From contig NW_024466599.1 of the NCBI RefSeq assembly GCF_017591425.1, positions 71,032,501-71,096,500 on the forward strand: a stretch of DNA of 64,000 nucleotides. Reading direction: 5' to 3'. The position numbers were made by a program, and so were the translations under genes. This DNA is from Ochotona curzoniae (Eukaryota; Chordata; Mammalia; Lagomorpha; Ochotonidae). Below the pieces are notes generated by a model. That model was given only the letters and a program-made list of their open reading frames with translations, was not told the origin of the DNA and ran no database searches. Below, one piece after another: positions 1-10,251 of this stretch. Position 1 is the first letter of the stretch. Every line of letters begins with the position of its first letter.

Positions 1-279
1 GGGGCCCTTTCCGGGTGCTGAGTGCAAGGCTGCTGCCCGCCCCAGTAAGCCAGTGGCGGCTTCCACATGAAGATGAGCACTTGAATCTTGACTTCCTTTA
101 GATGAATCCCTAAGGAGATTGGGCCCTTTGATTGTGGCTTCCAGTTGTCAAAAGGGGATATTGACGATGGAAACGGGTTTCTTTCCCATCTCCTTAGCAG
201 TCTTGGGAGACACATGCCATTTTAAATATTTCAAGCATATGTTGGTGAGTTCATTTTAATAAGCAGGTTGTGAATTTTT

Positions 280-600
280 AAAAATATGTACTTATCTTTA
301 TTGGAAACTCAGATGTACAGAGTGGAGGAGAAGGAGAGAGGAAGATCTTCTGTCTGACGGTTCACTCCCCAAGTGACCGCAATGGCTGGAATTGAGCCAA
401 TCCGAAGCCAGGAGCTCTTCCAGGCCTCCCACATGGTCTCAGGGTCCCAAAGCTTTGGGCCTTCCTCCACTGCTTTCCCTGACAGCAAACGGAGGTGGAT
501 GGGAAGTAGGGCTGCTGGGATTAGGACTGGCGCCCATATGGGATCCCAGCATGTGTTCCGGGTGAGGACTTTAACCACTATGCTATTGCACAGGGACCCA
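280..600 (-). repeat. C-type SINE, young pika-like subfamily
   Basis: Read on the minus strand this is a lagomorph C-SINE. The tRNA-like head lies at the right end, with the box-B-like motif GGTTCTAATCC (here degraded), and the pyrimidine-rich tail with TTTATTGGAAA lies at the left end. Landmarks such as CATATGGGATCCCAGC and CACTCCCCAAGTGACCGCAATGG are intact. The two long frames over this interval are SINE-derived and not genes. Confidence 0.9.
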
Positions 601-1350
601 GGTTGTAAAATTCAATATAAAGAGGAAGATCCAGCCATAAGCACAGCTGAGAATAATACCCTCTGCACAATTGCCCATTTGGCTGAATAGATTGCTTCCA
701 GAAACCTTACCTCACTTGATCTGCACCAACAACTGGAGGGTGCTAGGACATGTCTGCTTTTCAGAAGGAGAAATTGAGGCTTGCAGGCTACCTGCCAGTG
801 TAGGACCACACACGGGATTACAGTGGCCATAATTCAAGTGCAACACACTCCTTGTTGCACCTGTTTGTCTCCACATTTCCAGAGTTGGCCCTCATTTGAG
901 GAACTCATTGCACTTGCTTCTTTGTATGTGTTCAGGTTCCACGTTTCTGACACTTTTCACAATCCTCCCAGAGGACCCTGCTAGGCAATAAATAAATAAA
1001 TAGGGATGCTTCAGGCAATGCAACAACTCAGCCTCTGGCCCTGCAATGTGTGCCCAGGACCAGCTCAGGGCCTGCCACCCCATCTTTCTCCTCCTCCTAT
1101 ACACCATCTTCCTCCTCCTCCCACAAGTCCTGCCCTGGGGAGCCATTAGCTATGGCATGTGCCCACTCCTGGTGAGTTGGCCTCTTAACTCTTTCCTGGA
1201 GTGCTTGGAATAGTGTCCTAGTGATGGGCCTGCCTGCTCGAGAGAAGCCTGAGCACGTTGATCCTATTCCTTCCCCAGTCTCAGGTGAGTAATGGCTGAT
1301 TCTGAAAAAGGTCAGCCAGGAGTAGACATGTTTTTTTTAATAAAGTTCAT
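601..1350. other. Unassigned intergenic sequence
   Basis: No repeat or exon is recognised here beyond a short (AATA)n run near 986-1002 and a CT-rich stretch near 1085-1125. Open frames are short and have no protein-like features. Confidence 0.5.
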
Positions 1351-1660
1351 TTTTTAAAAATTTTTATTTATTTTTTTTTATTGGAAAGGCAGATGTACAG
1401 AGGAAGAGAGACAGAGAGGAAGATCTTTCATCCAATGATTCACTCCCCAAGTGACCACAACAGCCAGAGCTACAATGATCCGAATCCAGGAACCAGGAAC
1501 TTCTTCCAGGTCTTCTACACAGGTGCAGGATCCCAAGGCTTTGGGCCTTCCTTGACTGCTTTCCAAGGCCACAGCAGGGAGCTGAAACGGAAGTAAGGCT
1601 GCTGGGATTAGAACTGGTGCCCATATGGGATCCCAGCACATTTAGCCCCCAGGCCATAAC
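1351..1660 (-). repeat. C-type SINE
   Basis: Minus-strand C-SINE. The poly-T and TTTTATTGGAAAGGCAGATG tail is at the left, and the CCCATATGGGATCCCAGCAC head motif is near 1620-1640. The extreme 5' head past 1645 is degraded. Confidence 0.85.
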
Positions 1661-1714
1661 AGGGGTCTGCATGGATAACACTTTCAATTACTTTATTCAT
1701 TTATAGCCCCAACT

Positions 1715-1920
1715 TCATGCGATTATCATTTATTGATCACCCAGTGTGTGCTACAAACACTACAGCCATTGTTGTTCCCTCCTTGTAACTTCCCTATGAA
1801 GGGAGAATTGGGGGTTGGGAGAGGTCAAGTTACTCAAGTTACATAGCCAGAGGATGCAGGGTCTTTTGAACTGGTGTCTCTCTGACTCCAGAGCCTCTGC
1901 TGGCCTCCATATCCTAACAG
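1715..1920 (+). repeat. MIR-family SINE fragment
   Basis: The order of motifs matches an ancient MIR element on the plus strand: TTTATTGATCACCCAGTGTG, then a GAGGTCAAGTTACTCAAG and ACATAGCCAGAGG segment, then TGGTGTCTCTCTGACTCCAG. It is heavily diverged. Confidence 0.65.
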
Positions 1921-2306
1921 CAAATGGGTATTAGAGAGAAGATAGCAAACCACACAGAGGAGGAGGAGTCCCAGTTTGCTCAGAAGAGCTAATGAGGTGG
2001 TTGTGAATGAACATGAAATCTGAGTGAGCAAAATGGGAGTAGGACAAGAGAGCCACAGCTTCTTCCTCCAGGGAGACTCTCTAAGGGAAAAGGAAAGGCA
2101 ACTAAGTTTTCTTACTTTCAGACCCAACACCTGCTGCCTCCAGGGAGTGCACTGGCAGGAAGCTGCAATTGGCAGCAGAGCCAGGACTTGAACCCTGCTG
2201 GTTCTCTGGAAGGAGATGCACATAATATCCCAAGCAGCATTTCCAACACTGTGCCAACTTCCTGCCCCCTTTTGCCTCTTTCTCTTTGTGTCTCAAATAT
2301 TATTTT

Positions 2307-2671
2307 AAGAAATGAAGTTTGAGGGCCCGGCGTGGTGGCGCAAGTGGTTAAAGGTCCTCGCCTTGCACACCCAGGATCCCATATGGGCGCCGGTTCTAAT
2401 CCCGGCAGCCCCGCTTCCCTTCCAGCTCCCTGCCTGTGGCCTGGGAAAGCAGTCGAGGATGGCCCAAAGCTTTGGGAACCTGCACCCACGTGGGAGACCC
2501 GGAAGAGGCTCCTGGCTTCAGATTGGCATAGTATCGGCCCGTTGCGCTCACTTGGGGAGTGTATCATCGGACGGAAGATCTTCCTCTAAGTCTCTCCTCT
2601 CTGTATATCCGCCTTTCCAATAAAAAAATAATAAAAATAAATCTTTAAAAAAAAAAAGAAATGAAGTTTGA
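2307..2671 (+). repeat. Complete C-type SINE with 16-bp target-site duplication
   Basis: The element runs from GGGCCCGGCGTGGTGGCG at 2323 to an A-rich tail ending near 2655. It is flanked by the perfect 16-bp duplication AAGAAATGAAGTTTGA at 2307-2322 and 2656-2671. The intact duplication, A tail and conserved box A/B-like head point to a relatively recent L1-mediated insertion. Confidence 0.95.
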
Positions 2672-2704
2672 ACAAACAAGTATCACAAAAGATGAATACA
2701 AGGG

Positions 2705-3090
2705 ACTAGTGTTGTGGCACAGGGGATAAAGCCATCTCCTACAATGCCAGCCTCCCATACAAGCACTAGTTTGTGTCCAAGCTGCTCCACTTCTGATCCA
2801 TCTCCCTTCTAATGGTCTGGGAATCTCAGAAGGAGATGGCCCCATGGTTCAAGCATTTGTACTCACATGGGAGAGCTGGATGAAGCTCCTGGATCCTGAA
2901 TTCAGCCTGACCCTTCTCTGGTTATTGCAGCTACCTAGCAAGTGAACTAGTAAATGGATTATCTTCTGTCTCTGTCTCTCTCTCTGTGTCTCTCTCTCTG
3001 TCTCACCCAGTTTCTCTTTGCTTCTCTTTCTGTAATTCTGACTTGATTTCAAAATAAATAAGTAAATTATTTATTTATTTATTATTTCTA
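2705..3090 (+). repeat. Old C-type SINE with CT-rich tail
   Basis: This is a diverged older-subfamily C-SINE. It has the ACTAGTGTTGTGGCACAGG head and CTCACATGGGAGAGCTGGAT in the body, then a long (TC)n tract at about 2960-3005. It ends in TTCAAAATAAATAAGTAAAT and a (TTTA)n run at about 3068-3085. Confidence 0.8.
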
Positions 3091-3220
3091 TGAAAAGCTA
3101 GATAAACAATTTTTCCACACAATGTATTCATCTGTTCTGTAATCATTCAACACACTCCAAGCACCTGCCATCCATCCATTCCTAGAATCAAACCCTGCAA
3201 GATGGCAACAGTTCTTCAGT

Positions 3221-3905
3221 GTTGTTGTTGCAGGAATTTTGACTCCGAGTATGGCAGCAACCTCAAATTCTTGTCTCGCAGGAAAGAAGAATTTTCATGC
3301 GGACACAGTTTAGTTTTAAAGCAGGATTTATTAGAAAGGCTGAGAAAAGAAGACTCCCGTCCTAGCGACGGGAGGGGGTTTTGAGATAGAAAAACCCTTA
3401 CCTCCTGCCATAGTGGCAGGAGGACAAGAAGCAAAACCCTAGTCTTCTGCCATAGTGGCAGGAGAAGAATAAGCAAAACCCGTATTAATGGTGGGGAATG
3501 CACCTTTTAAAGTTTCCCTCAAAGATGTTTCTCCATGAACAAAGAAAATTCCTAGTTTCCATGGTACCTGGCCTTGGGACAAAAGGCCACAGAGGTGCCA
3601 GACATAGGACATTCCAGGCCTTAGGCAGATGTGTATTACTTCTTCCTGCTCTCCTTTCAATGATAAAGAGATCGGCCTGAGGCCTTCCCACAGTGGCCGG
3701 AGGTAATGGCCGATACTTCTGGTGGGGAATTGATATGCCAATAGCACCCCTATCCCTTGGAAGAGATGTGCTCTGGTGAGTTCAAGACATGGTGGGGAAA
3801 TTCTCTTTTACTCGGGGACCCAGAATACCCTAACTGCCTACTACCCACTCTAACTCCTCTCTCATTGTCATCCCACATGAAGGTGTGCCTAAAGTGTTCC
3901 AGAGG
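3221..3905 (-). repeat. Solo ERV LTR (family shared with the 44.1-44.6 kb LTR)
   Basis: On the minus strand a polyadenylation signal (AATAAA, seen as TTTATT near 3329-3334) is followed by a U5-like region ending in CAACAACAACA at 3221. The last 120 bases closely match the end of the plus-strand LTR at 44110-44645. The interval around 3354-3465 contains three hairpins (see findings). The U3 start near 3905 is only approximate and no target duplication was found. Confidence 0.65.
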
Positions 3906-4860
3906 CTCATAGGCTGTGATGATCACCCCACACTCTGGGGGCACTCTGATGACCTGAGGCACAGCCACATTACTCAAAGTGTTAAATGATGAGCTGCAAT
4001 TTGCAATTTATCTCCCAAGAGAGGGAAGCATTCAAGGAAAAGGGACTGATGGATTGTGCTAAGGCATGAATGCAAGTGCAGCCCTTGAGGACTAGGATGT
4101 CATTTGACAGTGGGGAAGGGCAGGCCTGCCAGGTGTCAGCCAGCCTGAGGAGGAGATCCCAGAACTCAGGGCTGAAGGGACAGAAGCCACACGTAGACGT
4201 TGGGAATAGGAGTCTGGGAAGAGATAGTTGCTGAGTACACAGAGAGTGGGTGGAGAGGTCCCAGGGAAAGGACTACTGCTGAAGAAACACCAACAGAGAG
4301 AGCGGGGAGATGGCAGGGCTCTCTTCTGTGTTGATCCAGAGGATGGTCCCCCAAAGGGGAGTGAACCCATGAAGGTGAGCACAGGTGGAAACCAGGCTTA
4401 AGTTAGAGCCCCAAGGAATGCAGGGGCTGAAGACTTACCAGAAGTGCTCCCTGTAGGTTGATGTAATGGCAGAGCAGCAGCTATCCGTGAGGGTCACATG
4501 GGCCAGGCTCCACTGATGGGTTGCAAAATGGCTTGCCTGAGGACACAGCTGGCACACCAGGAGGAGGGATAATTCAGAGCACAGAATTATCTGTTGGAAT
4601 TCCTCTCACCTCATGCATGCCCTCTTTTCTTTTCAACAGTGATACAGGTAGAAAGTGATATGAGCTTCTGCTCTCTGACATCATTTTGGGAGAGGAATCT
4701 TCTTCAGTTTGCTTTAGTAGATCTCTGTCCACTCTGAGCTGGGCTGTTTTTGGAAATAGGTGTCCAATTCAGATGAATTTCTCCAATAGTTCCCCAGATG
4801 CAATAATCTCTCTTTAATGTAGATGTGTCCACACTCATGCTTATTTATGTTTTCCCATTG
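3906..4860. other. Unassigned sequence
   Basis: No recognisable element or exon was found here. Confidence 0.4.
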
Positions 4861-4864
4861 ACAA

Positions 4865-5135
4865 AACGGCAGGGCCTAATGGTGAATATGTCACTGGGAC
4901 TCCTGCAAACCATATTGGAGTCCTGGGCTCCTGTCCTGGCTCTGCTCCCAATACCAGCCTCCTGCTGCTGCTCATCCTTGGAGGCAGCAGGTGATGGCTC
5001 AGGTAGTTGGGTCCATGTCACCTTGGAGGAGACCCAGATTGAGTTCCAAGCTTTGGCCTGGCCAGCCTTAGCTGTTGTGCCCATTTGCAGTGTAGCAATA
5101 GATGGAGGTATTTTTCTTTCTATCTTTCTCAAGTA
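4865..5135 (+). repeat. Old C-type SINE
   Basis: It contains the older C-SINE body motifs TCCTGGCTCTGCTCCCAAT, GGAGGCAGCAGGTGATGGCT and GAGACCCAGATTGAGTTCCA in the right order on the plus strand. The 201-residue frame starting at 4825 runs through this SINE and is not a gene. Confidence 0.8.
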
Positions 5136-5309
5136 TTTTTTAACCAAACAGCATAATTGTCCTTTGTTATTTAGCAAGTCTCCGGTATGGGTTTCTGGGC
5201 CCTATGAATGGCACGTGCAAGAAGGAGAAGAACATGGTTCACGACATCCTCCCCTTAAAGTGTTTATAAGTCTACTAGGAAAGAAAAGCGGATGGGCTGC
5301 CTGTTTCAT

Positions 5310-5560
5310 TGTTTTCTCTTTATTTGAAAGGCATTTTTCAGAGAGAGAGAGAATGAGAGAGATCTTGCATCTGCTGATTCATTCTACAAATAGGCTTGAG
5401 CCTCTGCACCCCCGTGGGAGACCTGGATGAAGCTCTGGGGTGATGCCAGGACTGCCTTATTGACTGATGCCCTCTGGTATGGATCTAGCAAATGGAACCT
5501 TGCTCTCCCTGTCTCTCTCACTCACTTTGTATTCCAACCTATCAAATAATTCAATCAATA
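5310..5560. repeat. Two abutting C-SINE fragments in opposite orientation
   Basis: 5310-5395 reads as the tail of a minus-strand C-SINE (TTTATTTGAAAGGCA and a GAGAGAGAGA tract). 5400-5560 reads as the 3' half of a plus-strand copy (GCACCCCCGTGGGAGACCTG, then CTCTCCCTGTCTCTCTCACT). The heads of both copies are missing. Confidence 0.6.
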
Positions 5561-5783
5561 TTAAAAATACCAACAAGAAGTCCATGCAAAGAAGTATTTA
5601 AAAGGAATTTGTGGCGTCACAAAAACGTAAAATCTAGGCCTGCTCTGCATAATACGTGTACTTTCACCAATTTTTTGACCATTTCATATTAACTATCCTC
5701 TCTCAGATAAGCCTTTATGTACAAGTTCCTGAAAATGTATACAAGACGTAAGCACTAAGTTCAGTACTTTCCCAATGCTATAG

Positions 5784-6366
5784 TGTAAGGCTGCGCGAAG
5801 TGAGGACAGCCTTACCAACTCTAGAGAAGGTGCGTCTCCCCAATGATCAACGAAGACCAGGCTTGATGCAAAAGCAGGAGGATTTATTCAGATGCCAGCG
5901 CGCTGGGACGGAGGCCAGTTCCTCACACAGGAGGGTGGCACATCCGTCCCAACCCACTACATCACCTGTCTTTTATAGGCCAAAATCACTTACACAGCAT
6001 TTTGAAAAATAGTTTACTAATGGATACAAATAGAATCATAAAACAATAAAGTTAGGGGCTGTTTTTTCCTGACCATTACATCATAAGACTGCTGTTTCTT
6101 TTAGTTCCTTGTCACAATTTTCCTTGAGTTTGCTTTTCTCAGACCTTTGGAGCCTCCTCCAAGAAGTCAGGGACTTTTCGGCTCCTCACTTTTACCTTGA
6201 TTGCTCCTGAGATACTTATGTCAGGGCCACTGTTGAATTTTGTATCCTGAATCCCAATTGAACCTAATTATTTACCAAAGACATCCTATTCAGCTATTCT
6301 CAGCAAGCGAAGTACAGAAAGCAAAGACCAATATACTTCTTATTTCTAAATTTAATTTCTCTCTAC
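5784..6366 (-). repeat. Probable ERV LTR
   Basis: On the minus strand it has a TATA-like box (GGCCTATAAAAG, seen near 5970-5985) and an AATAAATCC polyadenylation signal near 5880. It has short inverted ends TGTA...TACA at the stated limits. No target-site duplication was seen, so the ends are tentative. Confidence 0.5.
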
Positions 6367-6639
6367 ATTCTTCAATACTACTGTAAAAGTAGGTGGTATC
6401 TTGTGTGTTTTGGTAAGATAAAATCCTCAGAAACTCTGAACTCAACTCAAATATTCAGAAGCAATCGCTGTCTTGACAGATGTGGTTCAGAATTCAGGGA
6501 CATCAGGGTCACCTGTAAGGCAATAATTCTTGCTGCCTCCTAACTGGCAGCTGCTGCAGGGTCAGCTGTGGCACCTGCATGAGAAGCCTGCATGCATCCT
6601 CCACCAGTCATGACACCTCCCTGTCAGTCAGTCACTCAG

Positions 6640-7690
6640 GGCTCCATGCCCCCTGAGACCTCGGTGGGGGTGCAGCTGGAAGGGAACAAACCCAGAGTCC
6701 CGACCTGGCACACCTCAGAGTAGTCTCTCCACTCCTGAGTCTGGGCTGATTTCTTGGGACTCTGAAGAACAGCTTCTGGCCTCAAACCAGACCCTGGCCT
6801 CAACAAAGCAGGAAAAGTCCCTTGGCAAACAGCCATGGATATGCAGGGGACTCTTCACCTAGAGCCAAGAGGACTTACCAAAGACATCGGCAAAACGTCC
6901 ATCCGCATTGTCCAAATGGGAGGAATATTGCTTTTGGGCATCTGTGGGGAAATAGAGCCAGCTGTGATGAAGCCACTCACAGATCTGCAGAACAGTGCTT
7001 CCCCCGTATTCACCCAGCACGAACCCCTGCAGTTGTCTGAAATAATCGAGACTACCACACCCTATGCATGCTTTAATATACCTACACACACTCCATCTCG
7101 TTCAAATATTCCTATGTTATTGTCCAGGGCTGTTGACACTTGAGTGTCAACAGGGCTTCACTCCCTCAACACAATTCGTGCACAAATAGACCACTGAAAT
7201 GTCAATGGTCAGGTTCCCAAGAGGAAAATGGAAAATTCTCATCTCTGATCTGTAGCTGATGAATGTGTTTTGCACTGAAATTTACTGAAAATGTCACCCA
7301 GACAGATAAAAGTTGCCCCACGGAGGGCTCCCCAGATACCTCATTGGAGGTACAGGTTGATGGGAGCAAACCAACAGTTCCAAGCTGAGACTGCTTCTGT
7401 TGTGTCCCAACCAACTGTGTTTGCTTAATTTTTTTCCAACACTAATACTTAGAGAAACAATACTTAGAGAAATCAATTTTGCTTGCACTGCTGCAGGAAC
7501 AGTAGGCAAACAGCAGGTGATTAGTCACCTATAGGCAAAGTTAGTCACTAAAGAGTGTATGCAGAGCTTCATCCTTTTCATCACTGAGGAATCTATGCAT
7601 TTACATTTGTGGAAAATGCAATCAGCTGTGAAGAAGCCATTACCGACATCTGCGTGACAGTGCTTCCCCCTCATCACTTTCTTTGCAATG
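6640..7690. repeat. Diverged local tandem duplication, offset about 670-680 bp
   Basis: Segments around 6645-6720 and 7325-7400 align, and so do segments around 6966-7010 and 7631-7675 (for example CAGTGCTTCCCCC in both). The identity is clearly visible but well below that of the 17-27 kb array. Confidence 0.55.
6660..7384 (-). pseudogene. Exon-like blocks related to the duplicated gene at 18.7-25.9 kb
   Basis: Three short minus-strand blocks have splice-like edges. 6879-6941 (63 nt, symmetric phase 1) follows CTATTTCCCCACAG and ends CTTTG|GTAAG. 6660-6704 (45 nt) ends GAG|GTCTCAG. 7340-7384 (45 nt) ends GAG|GTATCTG. The two 45-nt blocks are paralogous and keep the same reading frame (residues such as GLxPSxCT). 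The 63-nt block aligns with a 64-nt block at 20791-20854 inside the tandem array. This suggests a diverged, probably decayed relative of that gene. No signal-peptide or membrane exon was found here, so functionality is doubtful. Whether these blocks were ever spliced is inference. Confidence 0.4.
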
Positions 7691-7975
7691 TCAAATTTAG
7701 ACAGAAAAGGAGAGACAGAGTTTTTTCAGCTGTTTCACTCCCCAGATGGCCTCAAGGACCACAGATGAGTTGACCCAGTGTTAGGAATCAGCAGCTTTTT
7801 CTAGGTTTACTACATGGACGTCAGGTCCCAAAGACTTCTGCCAGCCTCTTTTGATTTCCCATGCCTCGGGCAGGAATTGGGATGGCAAACGGAGTAGTCT
7901 GGACATGAAGTGGTGCCTCTATATGGGATGCTGGCAATACAGAAAGAACCTCAGCCTGCTACAACTGCATACTCT
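7690..7975 (-). repeat. Old C-type SINE
   Basis: Minus-strand diverged C-SINE. GTTTCACTCCCCAGATGGCC, AGGTCCCAAAGACTTCTGCC and TATATGGGATGCTGGC keep the expected order. Confidence 0.7.
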
Positions 7976-8339
7976 CTTGCCCAAGCTTTTTTCTTTTGTT
8001 AGGGAACAGACTTTGACTTCCTGGTCAGGTTAAATGGGCTACGCCTTGGAAAAGTGTCACTCTACATTCCATTCATATCATCTATATTCCCAGATCAGTT
8101 TCAAGAGATGCTAGCACTTGGGAGAGGAGTTCACTCACTTAACACAACAGGAGCTCACCACAGAAAAACAGCAGTCACATTGCCAGGAAGAAGGGCAACA
8201 CTCCTCTCTGATCCCTTGTTGATGAGAGTTTGATGCAAAATGAGTTTGATCATGCAGAGTCTCACCACACACAAGAACTCACTTCTTCGCTCTCTTCCCA
8301 GAAAGAGTCTCAGGCCCCCGGGGGAGATCCTGAAGTGTA

Positions 8340-9660
8340 GCTTGATAGGACTTGTCCCCAGTCCTAGCCTTTGCCAGCTGATGCTGTGTAAAGCCCAAGC
8401 AGCCTGCACTTACTCTGGCTCATCCATGCAGTGGATATAGTTAATTAGCCCAGCCTGGCTCCCCCCACTCAGAAACCTGTTCACATGTAGACCAATGGAT
8501 GTTGTAGCCCTGCCTGGCCTGGTCAGCTCCTGGTCCCAGTACTCATGGTCACCAGCAGGAGCAGTGGCCCAGCAGGGGACTCTTCGCTGCCCTCTAGTGG
8601 GCTCACCCTCTACCCACCCCAAGTCTGGTAAGTCTTGCCTCACCTTGGCATTTGCCAGCAGCTATTTATACCTGGTCAAGCCATGTCTGCCCTCAGTTAC
8701 AGCTCCTGCTAATGAGTGCTGTCACCCAGCCCAACCCCAGCCAGCCCACAGTCGCAGCACTATTGTGAACTGGCTGGTGTTCTGGCCCAACCTGGCCTGG
8801 CCTGTGCCCCATCCTTGGTTCTTACATCTGCCAGTGGGTGCTATGAACTGGTCCAGCCTGGCTTGTCCCCAGATCTGACCCACATATACGCTGGCAGGTG
8901 CTGTAATCTGGTCTGGTCTGGACTGCTCCCAACCTTGGTTCTTGTGTTTATCTGCAGGGACTGTTTCCTGGCTGAGTTCTCCAAGGTCCTCTATTAGGTC
9001 TCCTTCCAATGGCAGATCTTACACACACTGGTGAGTCATTGGCCCAGGTTGACTTTGCCCACTTCCTGTCCTGGCAGGAATAGTGGCCTTGCCTGACCAG
9101 CCCACACCTGTTACAGTTCTTACTGTTGGGTACTGCAATCCAGCCACACCTGGTCTACACCCCCAGACTCAACTCTCATGTAGTTGAGCGGGTGCTGACA
9201 CTTAGCTCAGCCTGTCCTACACTCACCCTGACTCACAAGCACCAGCAGATGCTGGAGTCTAGCCTAGTCTGGCACACCCCAAAGCCCAGTCCATACCTAT
9301 GCTGAAAGATACTTCAGTCATATCCGACCCAGATCACCATCCCTAATCTAGCTCTCACACTCACCTGTGGGGATCACAACCCAGTCAGGGCATCCCCTTA
9401 GTACTCCAACCAGGTCTGTTCCCAGCCGCAGATCTTGCACGTGCCAGTTGTTGCTCTGACCCAACCCAGCATAACCCACCATGTGTTAGACTTGACCATT
9501 GGATGCTTCAGCTTAGCCTGGCCCAGCCTGCACCCAGTCCCAACTCTTGCTGGTGGGTGCTGCAGCCTAGCCCTACCCAGTTTGCCTTCATCCCTGATAC
9601 TCACCCTCTCTTCTTAACCTCATCTCTTGCACAGGAAACCTAGGCCACCACTGGGCCCCA
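8340..9660 (-). repeat. Degenerate tandem-repeat block of the dispersed repeat family
   Basis: This block is built from irregular units of roughly 60-75 bp. Each contains a TGGCAGGTGCTGTAGTCTGG-like core followed by CCTGGCCTG and GTTCTTGT-type segments. The same unit type makes up 54.2-55.0 kb and 63.0-64.0 kb on this strand and 58.9-61.4 kb on the opposite strand. Here only the tandem body is visible; the A-rich 3' end seen in other copies is absent. All open frames inside are by-products of the repeat. Confidence 0.7.
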
Positions 9661-9685
9661 GCATGGCAATCATTTTGATATGGTC

Positions 9686-10231
9686 TGTTAGTGTGTGAGT
9701 AAAATGCTATTGTTGGGCAGTGTGAGGTTCCTTTGTGTAGAGAAAACTGCTACTTTGCTAGGCCAGGAGGCCCTGGAGCTTGGGAGGATTCTGCTTTAGT
9801 GATAAATCTGTTCTTTGCTGACCTGCAACTTTGTGAACCCAGGTGCAGGGGGGCAAGGGCACAATTCTTCTGTGGTCCCAGGAACAGGAGGAAGATAAGG
9901 GTGTGAGAATGGGATGAACCATACAGATAATGGGTATGGGAACAGAACAGGCTGCCTATGCCTGAAGGCCATAAAAATGAACATGTCTAAGGTTGTTACT
10001 TTTGATGTATTTCCCAGCCCAAAAAGACCTATATAAGCTTCTGTCTTGGGCTGTTCGGGGTCTGACTGCCCTGCTTGGCTGGCCTGTGTGCCCCAAGTGC
10101 GGTCTGGCCCTAGCATGCTGGTGCAATAAACTGTGTTTGCTGTTTGCATTACCAGTGAGACTCTTTGTCGTTCTCTGGGGGTTGACTAGCTCGCACCCTG
10201 ACATCCGGGGGCTTTAGCCTGGACTCTAACA
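9686..10231 (+). repeat. 5' LTR
   Basis: It starts TGTTAG and ends CTAACA, giving short inverted termini. A TATA box (TATATAAG) is at 10030-10037 and the polyadenylation signal AATAAA is at 10125-10130. R should therefore begin about 25 bases after the TATA box. The 117-residue antisense frame in this LTR recurs in every copy because the LTR does; it is not a gene. Confidence 0.92.
10030..10037 (+). promoter_or_regulatory. LTR TATA box
   Basis: TATATAAG lies 95 bases upstream of AATAAA in the 5' LTR, the spacing expected for U3/R promoter and poly(A) signals. The same motif is at 14143-14150 in the 3' LTR. Confidence 0.7.
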
Positions 10232-10233
10232 TT

Positions 10234-10251
10234 TGGAGGACCCAGTGAGAT
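10234..10251 (+). other. Primer-binding site, tRNA-Gln-like
   Basis: TGGAGGACCCAGTGAGAT begins two bases after the end of the 5' LTR. It matches 15 of 18 positions expected for the complement of the mammalian tRNA-Gln 3' end. The assignment to glutamine rests on knowledge of the tRNA and is an inference. Confidence 0.65.

Noticed and set aside
8340..9660. Possible CRISPR-like or satellite array
   Set aside because: Units are degenerate, of variable length and without constant spacers, and they belong to the dispersed repeat family of a mammalian genome.
9796..10149. 117-codon antisense frame recurring at 9796, 13909 and 44876
   Set aside because: It lies wholly inside the 546-bp LTR and recurs only because the LTR does; it has no protein features.
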